A stretch of DNA of 64,000 bases from Anarhynchus alexandrinus. Its lineage: Eukaryota > Chordata > Aves > Charadriiformes > Charadriidae. Positions 1-11,510 of this stretch are shown in pieces. Within the stretch, counting starts at the first letter, position 1; every line of letters begins with the position of its first letter. The notes beneath the pieces are model-generated. The model had not been told where the DNA came from and searched no databases. It saw nothing but the letters and a program-made list of their open reading frames with translations. Where the stretch lies: assembly GCA_008711295.1 (NCBI GenBank), contig VUYV01000003.1, positions 6,645,010-6,709,009 of the forward strand, written 5' to 3'. The translations under genes and the position numbers were made by a program.

Positions 1-1772
1 AAAATGCTCGTTTCTAGTCCATACATATTCATTTTTAACTTGGATACCCAGAAGCAATAAAACTAGACTAACTGACTTTCAGGAAACTCCAGAACGATTT
101 GAGTATAATTTTATTACTTTGAAAATACCACAAAATTCAAGAATGGCTTTGCCCATATCTTAGGCTGTCAATGTCTAAATGACTCCATAAAGTAAAGCTT
201 CCCTGCAGGTAGACTTACATATAGCATTTAATTCCAGCAATTCCTTAGCCATTTTTATAGCAATTTACCCTTGGCGTATTAGGATGATTTTTTTTTAGTT
301 AACTGTATACAACCAATAGGTAATACTGAACAACACTGAAAAATTCATTAGATAAGGTATGAGACTTTTGTTTGCAGCACTGTTTCACCACTGATTTCCC
401 AAGTCAGGTTTTGAAACTACACTTGTGTTTTGCTGATATGGCGTAAGAGCTGTGATAAACTAGCGTTCAGAAATTCAAATGATCTAGTAATACCTGTTAG
501 CATAGCTACTCTTGCTTTGCAAAAGTTTGCAGACTAAGGAAATCAATGAAAGGTGGTCCCCACTCTATTGCAAAACAGTAAGAAAACTGGGTATTCATTC
601 TTTCACATGGAATATGAGAAAAACTCAAAAGGTGCAGATTGACATTCTCAAGTGTTAGTAACTCATTCTGAGAGAGAAAAGAGGTATTTAAAAAGCAGAC
701 GAAGCAACAATACTTGTAATTTTTATGAGAGAAACTGAACACCAATATCATGTCTGCATACATTCCAGATAAATTAAGGAAAGATCAAGCTATTGCAATG
801 TGCAAAACCAGGATGGAGTGAAATAGTTTTATTTCTTGGACAGACACACACACAAGGCACACCGGGAAGGCAATGCCAAGTTTCAAAACTGTTCTCTTTT
901 GCAGGAAAGAAAAAGGAAGTTCTTACATCCTTCTTACTGAAGGGAACACTGACCAAATTTGATGTAGTACCAGCCCAGATAAAAGCTCAAAAAAAAAGAA
1001 AAGCCCCCAAAATCTGCTTATAGTCATATTTGAGCTCAAAAAAAAGGACGCTTTTATTGTTTCTTTCTCCTGTTAACAAACAATCCGTTTGACACTTGAA
1101 AGCATGCATTGCAAGGAAGAACTACTTGGTCCATAAGCTAAATAATATTTTTCACCATATTTTCCATGAAAAAAAAAAGAAAAGAAAAATTAATAAATTC
1201 TTCCTCTGATCACTAAGCAAATTATAGTAAATGGAAAATCATGTCAGATTAATAGTAATTTTACAGGAACAAAATATTGCTCCAGATCTGCACTTTTTCT
1301 CCCTATTCAATATTCCTTTCCTCTGAGGAGGAAAAAAAAAAAAACAGGCAGTAATATATGAGAGTTTAGCCATAATGAGTTCCACATTCTTATAAATTAA
1401 GTATTGCTCAGGAATGTAGAGGTTCAATTAGAACAAGGCATCCTGTTTTGCTGGAGGCTGTATATGTTCCCAATATAAATCTTTACACTTCACAAGGTGA
1501 ATATAAAAGGTATTAGTCCTACAAGGCCTATGTTTGAGTAAAAATGTACTATCACAACCAATCACATTTGTTTGAGAATTTCCAAGCCATTAAAAAAAAT
1601 AAATAATTGCATGTGAATCCAGCATGGTTAAATTGTCGCAGTGATCCTCACCAGAAGACCATAGTACCTCAAGGAGTTAAGAGATCTGTGTAAGAGTTCA
1701 CATGAGCAGGCCTCCAGGCCTGTGCTGTGCTGCACAAATCCCTTGTCTGTGGGATAAACAGACAGCTCAGAA
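1..1772. other. AT-rich non-coding stretch, no gene seen
   Basis: The open frames here are short, lack recognisable domains and overlap one another on both strands, as expected by chance. Several A-rich runs occur (for example near 990-1010, 1170-1190 and 1330-1345). I see no splice-bounded coding segment, promoter or RNA gene. Confidence 0.6.
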
Positions 1773-2750
1773 ACACAGAATCACAGAATGGCTGAGGTTG
1801 GAGGGGACCTCTGGAGGTCATCTGATACAACACCACTTCTCAAGCAGGGTCACTTAGAGCATGTTGCCCAGGACCATGTCTGGATGGCTTTTGATTATCT
1901 ACAAGTATGGACTCTTCACAACCTCTCTGGGCAACTTGATAAGAACCCTATAAGTCTTCTGTTCTCCAGACTGAACAGTTCCAGCTCTCTCAGCCTTCCC
2001 TCATAAGAGAAATGCTCCAGTCCCTTCACCAACTTCATGGCCCTTTGCTGGACTCACTCCAGTGTGTTCATGTCTCTCTTGAACTGGGAAGCTCAGATAC
2101 ACAGGACTCCAGGTATGACCTCATCAATGCTGAGCAGAGAGGAAGGATCACTTCCCCTGACCTGCTGGCAATACTTTGTCTAATGCAGCCCAGGATACCA
2201 TTAGCCTTCTTTGCCACAAGGGCACGTTGCTGGCTCATGTTCAACTTGGTGTCCACCAAGACTCCCTGGGTCTTTTTCTGCAAAGCTGCTTTCCAGCAGG
2301 GTGGTCCCAGGCAGCTTCCAACATATAGCTGTGCACAGGGTTGTTTCTCCCCATGTACAAGACTTTGTATTTCTCCTTGTTGAACTTCTTGAGGTTCCTG
2401 TGAGAACATTTCTCCAGACTGTCAAGGTCCCCCTGGATGGCAGCATGACCCTCTGGCATATCAGCCAGCCTTCACAGTTTTGTGTCATTTGCAAACTCTG
2501 CCCCATCATCCAGATCATTAATGAGATGTTGAACAGAACTGGACCCAGTACTGACCCCTGGGGTACACCACTAGCTACTGGCCTCCAACTAGGCTTTGTG
2601 CCACTAAGCAGCACCATCTGGTCCTGGTCATTCAGCCAATAGCCTACCCACTCCTCACTGTCTGCTCATCCAGCCCATACATCAACAGCCTCTTTATGAG
2701 GATCTTATGGGAGACAATGTCAAAGGCGTTACTAAAGTCTAGGTAGACAA
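1773..2750 (-). mobile_element. CR1 LINE retrotransposon, 5'-truncated copy
   Basis: Read on the minus strand, this is the 3' part of a chicken-repeat-1 (CR1) LINE. The plus-strand left end (1773-1790) carries two copies of the CR1 3' tail octamer in reverse (acagaatc / acagaatg), followed by the conserved 3' untranslated segment near 1790-1850. The minus-strand frames encode the C-terminal part of the CR1 reverse transcriptase protein: the box [15 protein letters not shown] near 2540-2570, then [21 protein letters not shown] near 2170-2230. The match to CR1 stops at about 2750, where the sequence changes to another repeat. The copy is about 1 kb against roughly 4.5 kb for a full element, so it is 5' truncated, the normal fate of CR1 insertions. 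The family call is confident; the exact 5' breakpoint is approximate. Confidence 0.93.
2068..2617 (-). pseudogene. Broken CR1 ORF2 fragment (reverse transcriptase C-terminal part)
   Basis: Three overlapping minus-strand frames each carry a successive part of the CR1 ORF2 protein. One (2617 down to about 2540) holds the reverse transcriptase box [16 protein letters not shown] second frame (about 2459-2300) holds the following helix-rich segment with [19 protein letters not shown] and [11 protein letters not shown] third (about 2290-2068) holds the thumb and C-terminal segment with [19 protein letters not shown]. The catalytic FADD-type box that should follow GVPQG is degraded by a frameshift near 2520. 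At least two frameshifts are needed to read it through, so it cannot make a working enzyme. The family assignment comes from these motifs. Confidence 0.85.
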
Positions 2751-2756
2751 TTGTAG

Positions 2757-2870
2757 TCTAGGAAGCTCATTGGAAGAGAAAAGCCTGTCGGCAGCTCCCA
2801 CTTGGTACTGGTGACTTCATCACCTGCATGGCCTTGCGCAGCAAGAAGCTCTCATGCGAACATTCTTTTT
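2757..2870 (+). repeat. Unclassified interspersed repeat, family A
   Basis: This segment abuts the truncated end of the CR1 copy. Positions 2790-2808 match 55208-55226 exactly over 19 bases in inverted orientation, and similarity continues with small gaps to about 2857 (equivalent to about 55150). Two diverged copies 52 kb apart in one window imply a dispersed repeat. I cannot classify it; an LTR fragment is possible. The boundaries are approximate. Confidence 0.5.
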
Positions 2871-5800
2871 TGTTTGACAGTTGAAACAATGACTAGATCT
2901 GTTTTCTTGTGAGAAAAATGCTATAGCAACTCAAATGACTAAAATGCAGGAAAACTTTCTATGGACAGGGTCTGCACAGCTTGTTATGCACTGATTGGAG
3001 ACCCATTAGATGCTGCACACCTCGGGATTCCTGGCATGTGAAGGGACATTATATTACCTCTACTATTCTCTCTTACTTTACAGTGTTAGCTCTAACAAAC
3101 ACCATTTTAAATGACACTACAGAGTCTGAGTGCCTTTCATACTAAGATCATAATGAACCACCACCTCCTAGTGTAATACAGTGATGAAAACTTCTGAATA
3201 TCAGAGAATCCCCTTGTTTCAGAGGTAGTTTATTTTTCATCACCATAATATGTTTGAAAATTAATACTCTCTGACAGCTCTATGGTTTTTTTAATCCTTA
3301 AATAATATATGGAGTAACCATCAGAATCATTTTTTCCCCCCCAAAAAAAAACCCAAACAAACATCCTTTATCAATGATTAACTTATTTTTAACTTGTTCT
3401 TCAAAGGAAAGGAACTAAAAGGCAACTCAAAGACATTACATAATGAATGAGAATGGTCACTGATATTTCTTAGATTTGATGATAAATATTTAATAGCTCA
3501 TTACACTTTTCTGCATACTGTCTGGCTGTTTGTTGTAAAATGGCAGTTGTGATTATATCCTGCTGCTGACAACTGTGATATGTTTAGCATTACAGACTAA
3601 CATATACAGCATTTGAAAGAATCCTGGGGAGAAACAGCTGCCTTGGGAAGACTGTTGTCCACAGAGTCCTTGATTCTGCCTTCTCCAGGTGGCTGATTTC
3701 ACTTGTACTAACAAGAAAACCCCTTTTCTTTACTTTCTGTGGGATAGAATTTCCAGGTCAAGCCCAGAAATGATTGCTAGGGTCTTGCTGGGTTTTTCTT
3801 AGATGGAGAAACTAACCAACTCAAGATTCAGGCCCGCAGGAAAGTTACTTCATTAGCTGGAATCCAGAAACTTTTACCAGCAAGAAAAGAAGGAAGGTGA
3901 CTTTGTTTACCCTGAAGCTGAAGTGTTTTCATTTGCAAGTAAAGGGGGTGGCCGCAAATAAAGTATGATCTGTTAAGTACATTAAAAGTTACTGTGTAGT
4001 CCAAACCTAGGCAGCACTGCGCGCATCTGTTGTTGTGGTCTCCTGCAAACACAAACATGCACAAAGCAATGGTCAGAAACTTCAGAAACCATAAGTCTTG
4101 CCTACCAGTAACCTTAGGCAAAACCCAAGAGATTCAGTGGAGGCCATGTCTTCCTTCTGAGCACACTCTTCTTGTTTCCAAGGTAAGTCTACCATCCATC
4201 CCAAGCTATGGACATAGGGAAAAAAACACACACACACAAAAAACCTCAACCCAAACCAAAACCAACCCCACAAGATTGCATATGTCTGTCACTATAATAA
4301 GCAGGCTGTCTTGGAAAAGCAGGCATTTGACAACATAACAAATTTATCTCCGACTCATTTACCATTATGAGGATGAATTTGTAACACATTTAGGAGTCAG
4401 CCTGAGAAGCCTTCAGCTAAAGCTAGCGACCTGCCTCAGCCCTAATTTTGTAAAGAAGCAAAATTCTCAGTAAGGAGAATTTCTCCATCTCTGATCAAAC
4501 CCGCAGTTTGGTGCTCCTGGTATTGCTGAGCAGATCTGAGCACATTATTCTTACACTGACACATCCTCCTGTGTTTGAAAGGAGGGGACTTGGCAACACC
4601 TTTGTCCTACTTACTTTGTCCTACTTCGTGAGCTTTTCGATCTGAAATTCCTCTGACCGTGGCTATTAGGGCCAGTCAGTGTAACTGCATTATTTCAAAC
4701 TAACTGCCAACTACTCTGCAAACAAACCTTTCCTAAGACAGAAAGTTGCTTCTTCTATTCAAGCTTGATTTTATTTCATTAATGTGTTTGTTCATGTTCT
4801 GCCTATGTATCTATCTGCAAGCTTACCAGCGAGAGCTATTTTTATCCCTAAAACATGTGCTCTCAAAGCATTCACTCACTCGTGCTGACTTTGGCATCTC
4901 AATGGAGAAAGCAGAGACATGAGCTCACATAACTCACTCTATTGAATTTGGTTGAAGAAATCTAGTAAGACAGCTGCATAGGTTGCTGCCTTTATCATTA
5001 TATATCTCTAGAAGGGTTTATTATTTTTTTATTCAGCACAGAAAAGAATCAAAAGAAACAATACTTTGTAACTGTCATAACATTTCAGAAACTTGTTTTC
5101 CTGCAATCCACAAACAGTAGCTAGTAACCCTTCTGTTATAAATAAGAAGCCAGGACACTGAAGAGGATATTAGACTATGTACCAGAAAGTAGGTTTAAAT
5201 TTAATCTAAACCCAAATAAAAATATGATTTTTTCAGTAAGCATTTAATCTAGATCTCTTTGGCCTTTGGCAGGGACAAAACAGCTAGGAGATGTCTTCTG
5301 CCCTTTAGATACTTGACGTTAAGATGCAGAGGAAATAAAAAGTAATGCAAAAAAGTAATGGGGAAAATTTTTGATTTGGAGACTGGTAAGTAAGATTTAA
5401 GTTTAACTCAAACCAAAATGTCAAGACGCCTTATTTCTTATGTTGAAAAAATTACAAGAAAAATACTTTGAGTCAAACACGGCATTTTCTTTCTTTTTTG
5501 ACCTATCGAGGAAAAGAATGTAATGGTGCAACCTGATAAGAAAGCTGCTGATGTCCCCCTCTCCCCAAATCCCTTGTCACTTGAGGTCTCTGGCTAATGT
5601 CACAATTGCTCTATGTTAGGTGCCAGTTAACAGCTAATTATCCTATCCTAAGCATGTTTTTTAATTTATAGATTGACACAAAACATAGGCATTTCACAAA
5701 GATGTAGCCGCAATGCAGCTGCTGTATCACAGCAACATCAACCAACATAAGTACTGTCTTTTGCAATCAAACCTTCTCCTGTAACCTTGTTTGAGAGGTC

Positions 5801-7119
5801 CCCTCTCTTCAGTTGCCTCCATGGAAACATCCCAGTCCTACCACTTGCTCCCATCACTCTAACTTGCTCTGCTATAGACCTCCTTAAAACTTTCCAGGAA
5901 CCATTGCTGCTCATTGACAAAGAATCTGTGCTTTTCATGCCAGTGAGTGAATTAAATTATTTCTTTAAAAAGCCTAACAAGCAACAGACTTAGCTCAAAT
6001 AAAAGGTTAGTGCCACCCAAACACGAGTAGGGAAGGGGGCAGAAAGAGGGAAACAAGGTAATTGTTTCTCTTTGTTGGTTGTTGCATTCCTTCATCCGCC
6101 CACAGAATCACAGCTTGAGTTAACAAAGGGCAGGGGGAAATTTACCTCCTACTGAAGCAAAGTGTTACCTGGAAAAGTACAGGCTCTTCTTTCAATTAAG
6201 ACAAAACATATTAAAAATTACCAAAATCTCAGGAACCCCTTCATACCACATACCCCTTTCTCACATTTATGCTCATGTGACTACTCAGCTGGTTCAGTGA
6301 CCAATCTAGCCAAAAAGTCACCATGCAAAAGAAAGAAAAGATGGTCTGGGGGAAAAAACAAAACAACCCCCCAACCTCTTCCTTCAAGCCTAACTATCAG
6401 TAACTAATCAGGTAATCAGCGTATAAGGGTTAATAAAGCCAAGAGACATATTGACTCCACATCTGTGGAGAAGCAATTTTGTACACCGTTGTACCTTACT
6501 CCAATTTGTAACTTTCCTGCTGATGAATACAGTACCTGTCTTGACTGGAATAATTGCAAGGAACAATAGCATCCATGTAAAAGAACCTGATATATAAACA
6601 GTTCCGAAGAATCACATCTTTCAGTGTGATAGAAGTCACTGGGTCTTCCCTCCAAGCCTACTGGCAGCAGTATTGTCATTTGTACATGTTTTTCAGACAT
6701 GTCTTATTCTAACAGTGTTTACAAGTAGCTCTAGTTAGGAAACTACTTTACAAATAAGTAAAACAATTTCACAAAAGAATGAATTTCAGTAATGAAATAC
6801 TATATTTATATAATCCATTTTTCATTTAAAGAAACTGAATGGATTTTGTAACAGTTAGAAGCTAGCCAGATGCAGGGGAATAGATACTGTAATTACTCAT
6901 TCATTTTGAATAAATATTTGAGTTACAATATTGAAAAATATATTGCATTTTGTCTGGTTGGCATTTTAATTGTAATTGATTGATTTTATTTCCGTAGATC
7001 ACAAGCTCATTGCATTTACTTCAACAAAGTCCCACATGGATGCATCAGTATGCTTTTACTTGCATTTGCTTTATTGTTTCCTTCCCTCACAACATGCAGA
7101 TACATAAGAGGTGGAAAAT
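2871..7119. other. Non-coding stretch, no gene seen
   Basis: There is no reading frame with recognisable homology. A strong plus-strand splice-donor match (AG|GTAAGT at 4181-4188) and a minus-strand ORF with a signal-peptide-like start (4121 down to 3828) lie close together but do not form a consistent gene model. Short CA and A-rich runs occur near 4219-4245. Confidence 0.5.
4600..4627 (+). repeat. 14-bp tandem duplication
   Basis: The 14-base unit ctttgtcctactta at 4600-4613 is repeated at 4614-4627 with one final mismatch. It looks like a small replication-slippage duplication and no function is implied. Confidence 0.8.
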
Positions 7120-7156
7120 GGAGAGAAAGGAGAAAAAGAAGAAAAAGGAGAAAAAA
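7120..7156 (+). repeat. Pure purine tract
   Basis: A 37-base run contains only A and G (for example gagagaaaggagaaaaagaa). It belongs to a longer purine-rich segment that leads into the microsatellite at 7258. The reverse strand is pure pyrimidine. Confidence 0.85.
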
Positions 7157-7257
7157 TATAGAAAGGCTGGCTGGTGATAAAACCACAGAGAACTAAGAAT
7201 AGAGCAGGAATAGGAAAAAAGGGTAGAGAGAATGTAGAATGGAGAAACAATGTGGTA

Positions 7258-7292
7258 TAGTAGTAGTAGCAGCAGCAGCAGCAGCAGTAGTA

Positions 7293-7333
<41 letters not shown>
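7258..7333 (+). repeat. Compound trinucleotide microsatellite (TAG/CAG/TAA)
   Basis: The order is (TAG)4 at 7258-7269, (CAG)6 at 7270-7287, (TAG)2 at 7288-7293 and about 13 copies of TAA at 7294-7333. A short CAC-rich run follows at 7339-7350. In translation it gives long homopolymers (polyA/polyI or polyY/polyL), which are artefacts of the repeat and not protein. Such loci are usually length-polymorphic. Confidence 0.98.
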
Positions 7334-7335
<2 letters not shown>

Positions 7336-7350
7336 CAACACCACCACCAC

Positions 7351-10300
7351 ACATTGAAAGACATATAACAAAGTTATTGGGAAAACAGATAGATGGGCTT
7401 AAGAAAAAACATTCCTATTTCATGACAGATTTCAACCATTCAAACAGTTGGTTTTGTTCTGTAGCGGTATGAGTGTGCAAAAAACATGTGTATTTTTTTC
7501 TGTCCTGTCCACTCCCCACCAAAAGCACAAGAGGAATTGAAGTGAGAAAAGAGCAACTGACCTGCACATAATGGCACTTGCCTGGCAGAAAGATTTTGAT
7601 GTTCAAGTCTCACCTCTATGCAGTTAGAATGGGACAATCAATGCAAATACTGTACTAGGTTATAGGACAAACCTCCTTGCAAGTGCTTTCCTTTTTTCCA
7701 TTTGGTGCAGCAATTATTAAATAGTTTTATATGAAGCTCAAACTCAAAGGAGCTGGGAGTTTAATAAAACTCTCTCAGAACTCCTGTGAGAGTTTTAGGT
7801 TTCACTATGCTGTGGTAGTTTTCCTTACTGCGCACCTCCCTCCTTTCTTCCTGCCTGTCCCTCTCCTTTGCTTTCTCTCTCTGAGAAACATTCCCTATAC
7901 TTCATTAAAACTGTCAAGTTGCTAATAGCAACGAGTTTTGATGAAACCACAATTTTTCAGTGAAAAAAAAGAATTCCTTGGAAATGTTTTGAATAACCTG
8001 TTCTGGGGCCATGATTTCACAAGACAGAGTGAACCAAACTAACAGCCCAGCACTGCTGAAAAAAAGGGAGGTGCCAGAGATCCAAGGCCATCATCACAAT
8101 TCTGGTATGCGAAGGGCCCCTGAGTGGCCACCAATCCTCGAGTCCCTGTTGGTGCTTGGTGACACTGGTCTTCTTGTGAGGTTCACAAATAGGGTCAGCA
8201 GTGACCAGGAATGTCAGTTGCGGTTACCTGATTGCAAGGAGTAATGGGAATTCCTTGCTTTCAAAAGGGAATTTCTTTGTGTATTGTCACCTGGTATCGC
8301 TAGCTTGTGAAATCTGGAAGCTTTTGGTTGCGGTACTGATAGGATTCAAACAAAAAGGCTCAGCTCCCACTAACTGGAATGTCTGCCTTTTTCTTCCACC
8401 TCTATCACTATTTTCAGAGCCTGTAACAATTCTTATGCAGAGAACAATCCCCTGAGATTATCTGGATCCTGAAAATGAGCTCTCTTATGAAATGTGCATA
8501 CTTTATAATCCTTTGTTTGTGAGAAATAAGGAGAGAAGGGACTAACTACCCTTCTGTCTTTCAAAAGGGGCAAGATACGAATATTTATACACACATACAG
8601 TCTCTGAAAACTCACCTGAATGCAACTGAAATATTAAGCATAACCAATTTTCTGCTTTCCTTATGTCTGGAACAAATTTCATTATTCCATGCATAATTCC
8701 AAACAGATCTTCACATCGTGATGCACTCTGCATATCATGTACCAACCTAATATTCTAGCCACCTTCATGGCACTCCTTACTGTACTGTGCCTAATGCTAG
8801 CAAGTACTAGAAGTATGCAAATGAGTGCATAACTAATGCTGAACATGAAATGTAGTACCTTTCTGAAAGCATAATTTAAGTGTGTTGCTATCTCACTATG
8901 TTCCATCTTCACTGAAAGCCGACCGACTCTATTGAAAACTGTCAGACGTTACCCAGACTGCTTTCAACCTGACATTTTCTTGACACAGAAAATTTGTACG
9001 ACTTGGACCAGGAAAGGAAAGGATTGAGAGAAGAGCTAGCCAGCAGAAATTCAGCTGCTTTCCCTAGTGACACCAGCTNAGAACAATTGCTCTGTTTCAG
9101 AAATTTATCATGAAATAATCTGAAAGCAGATGTCCATGTAGAGTCACTGAGTCACTAAGGTTTTTTTTTTGCCAAGGATGGACTGAAGGGAGCATTCATC
9201 AGTGAGTTACATGGTATAAATTTGGATTAATTCCAATGTAAATACAAAAAGGCAGCACTGTTTCACTTTGATTATACAACCTAGTTTTTACAATGCTGTG
9301 GAAGAATTTCTTCTCACAGAGACAATAAATGAAAAATATATTAATTTATATTATGTTTAAAGATGTTATTTTATTTTTATTATAAATATATGCATGTATA
9401 CGTACACAGATCTATTAAAATACCTAGAATACACAAGAAAACCTTTAGGGAAGGGAAGGAAGGCAAGGGGGTGTTATTCCACAGGGAGGAAGGAGATCTA
9501 TAACATGGATGATTTGTTAATATTCCTATTTTAAATCATTTGTTTTCATAGAAATCTTGCCCTAATTTGGGCTGTTCTACACATAAACTCTTCAGACACA
9601 AAGTGTCATACCTGAAGTTGAGTATTAATGCATGTTCTAATTTTATTTCCTATCCTAATTTCACTTGGTTTTAAAACTGTACTAAGTAAACCAGAATTCA
9701 CAATTTCATGATAAACTGAATATAAAATAACATTATTAAGACTGTTTAGCATACTAATAAGACTATCAGTGTAATAAAATAAACATGAGACAGTTAGAGA
9801 GGATTATTTTCCGTTCACAATGTTGCTAAATAGGCAAGGATTCATTCCTGGACACTTAATGATTTTCTTTTCCTCTATGGTCTATTAGTATTGCAAAATT
9901 TCTGAGACAGATGAAAAATTATGCATGTTAGTTCCACAGCATGTCTCAGAGGAACAGGTCTCTCATTATTTTACTGAAATGATTTCTTGCCTATCAGCCA
10001 ATTCTTTGCTTATGTGTATAGTGTCCCACCATCTCACTTTACCTTTAATTGTACTCATGGGAGAGCATTAGTGTCACTAAGTTTAATAAGGGACCTCTGA
10101 TACCCTCTAGTTGCCTTTCCTTCTGCCAGTGCTTCCTCTGTTTTTCAGTCAGGCGCGATAAAACCAGTTTAATTGAGATTAGTATTTTAAACATATAGCA
10201 AAATCAAATTAGCCTAACATAGAGGTGTGAGCATGCAGCTAAGTTGTTGCAGTGCATGGGTTGGACATGGTCTAAGAAGCAAGTGATAACGTTGTTTTCT

Positions 10301-10879
10301 GAATTATCTTATTGCTATACAGAATTTTATGGGCTACTCCCTGCATGGCTATTTTCAATTTGGAGAAGAAACAAACATAGACTGAGGTATTATCTTACAG
10401 TGAACCGTTTTCTTATAAACTCCAGTCCTGTTTATTTAATCAAATGAAGAGGAAATAGAGGGATGAAAGACCATGAATCTTCCAACACTCAGAACTGCAG
10501 TAGCTAACTCTTACATACCTTGCCATTATAATGGAAGCAGTAAACCTGAATTTAATACCATGACTTCCTTGACAAAAAAAACCCAACCCTTAGAACAGTT
10601 ACGTACCAGGGAATTAGGTTCACTAAAATAATTCTAGCTCACTGACAGCAGAAAGTAGGATACAAAGAGGTGTCTTTTAAACCTTTCTTTTCTCCAGGAG
10701 CAGAAAATAAACTTCTTCCTTAACTGCAAAAAGGTATTTCTGCCTCTCTAAGATCACACCTCCAATCTTTCTCCTGAAGCTAGGAACACCTACCAAACAG
10801 TGTAATGATTGATGAAGCATCTTTTCAAAATACCAGTTCCAATTTCAGACTCCTGGGAGTCCTGGGTCAACCTTTTTAC
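7351..10879. other. Non-coding stretch, no gene seen
   Basis: No frame shows domain signatures or exon-like splice bounds. The longest plus-strand ORF (8011-8244) has no recognisable feature. One unresolved base lies at 9079. I see no repeats of note apart from short homopolymers. Confidence 0.55.
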
Positions 10880-11510
10880 TCTGGTTGAGGGGTAGAGGCT
10901 GTCAGAGACCTGAGCTTGTCTTTCCCATTCTTGGGCATTTGTCTCCTTGCATTAGGGCCAATTTAGAAAGTGTACAGGTAGTGACCATGAATAAAGCTGC
11001 TTTTAATAAATCCAGAAGACTCACTGAGAGCTACCCTGCCTTCTCTTGGAAGCTGCTTTTGAAGCTAAGGCTCTCACCCTCGCACCATGCCTGCATTACG
11101 TTTTCAGCTGCAGCACAGCCTGTCTTTTCCCTGGCCTGTAGACTGAGGACCTCATCACTGTGGACTTAGCTGGTCGCTGGACTGTGTTTGACCTCAGTTA
11201 CTGTTTCCAGACCTGATCCTGAATTGCTGACTCAACTTCCTGTCTTTATCTTGGACCTACCTTATCACTGTGGACCTTCTGACGATCAGGATTCTCCTCT
11301 GAGGCTAGCTACCATCACCACTCCTGGCCTTCTTGCCTTGCTCTGGTGCTGCAGGACGGAACCCTTGCTGGTGAGGCCACTGCCTCTGATGATGATGCTA
11401 CCGTGCTTGCCTCCTGGCTCGCCTTCCCTTAGGGAAGCACCTGCCCTTGCTTTTGCCAACAGAGACTATTCTCTATTTGTGATTATACACACTAAAGAAA
11501 TAAAAAAACA
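10880..11510 (+). repeat. Unclassified interspersed repeat, family B (possible ERV-derived)
   Basis: This segment is more GC-rich than its surroundings. Two AATAAA signals sit close together (about 10990 and 11005), followed by several hundred bases of C- and T-rich sequence. Positions 11309-11385 resemble 34240-34304 in the same orientation, sharing blocks such as atcacca, ctggcc, gtgctgcaggac and actgcc. Paired polyadenylation signals followed by leader-like sequence would fit an LTR R/U5 region, but that is inference. The long open frame at 11188-11538 has no recognisable motifs and is probably not translated. Confidence 0.4.

Noticed and set aside
7071..7472. Long frames giving polyY, polyL, polyI or polyA proteins
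   Set aside because: They are translations of the TAG/CAG/TAA microsatellite and the neighbouring purine tract.
8011..8244. A 77-codon plus-strand frame in a slightly GC-richer patch
   Set aside because: No motif, no splice sites, and no second copy or partner exon was seen.
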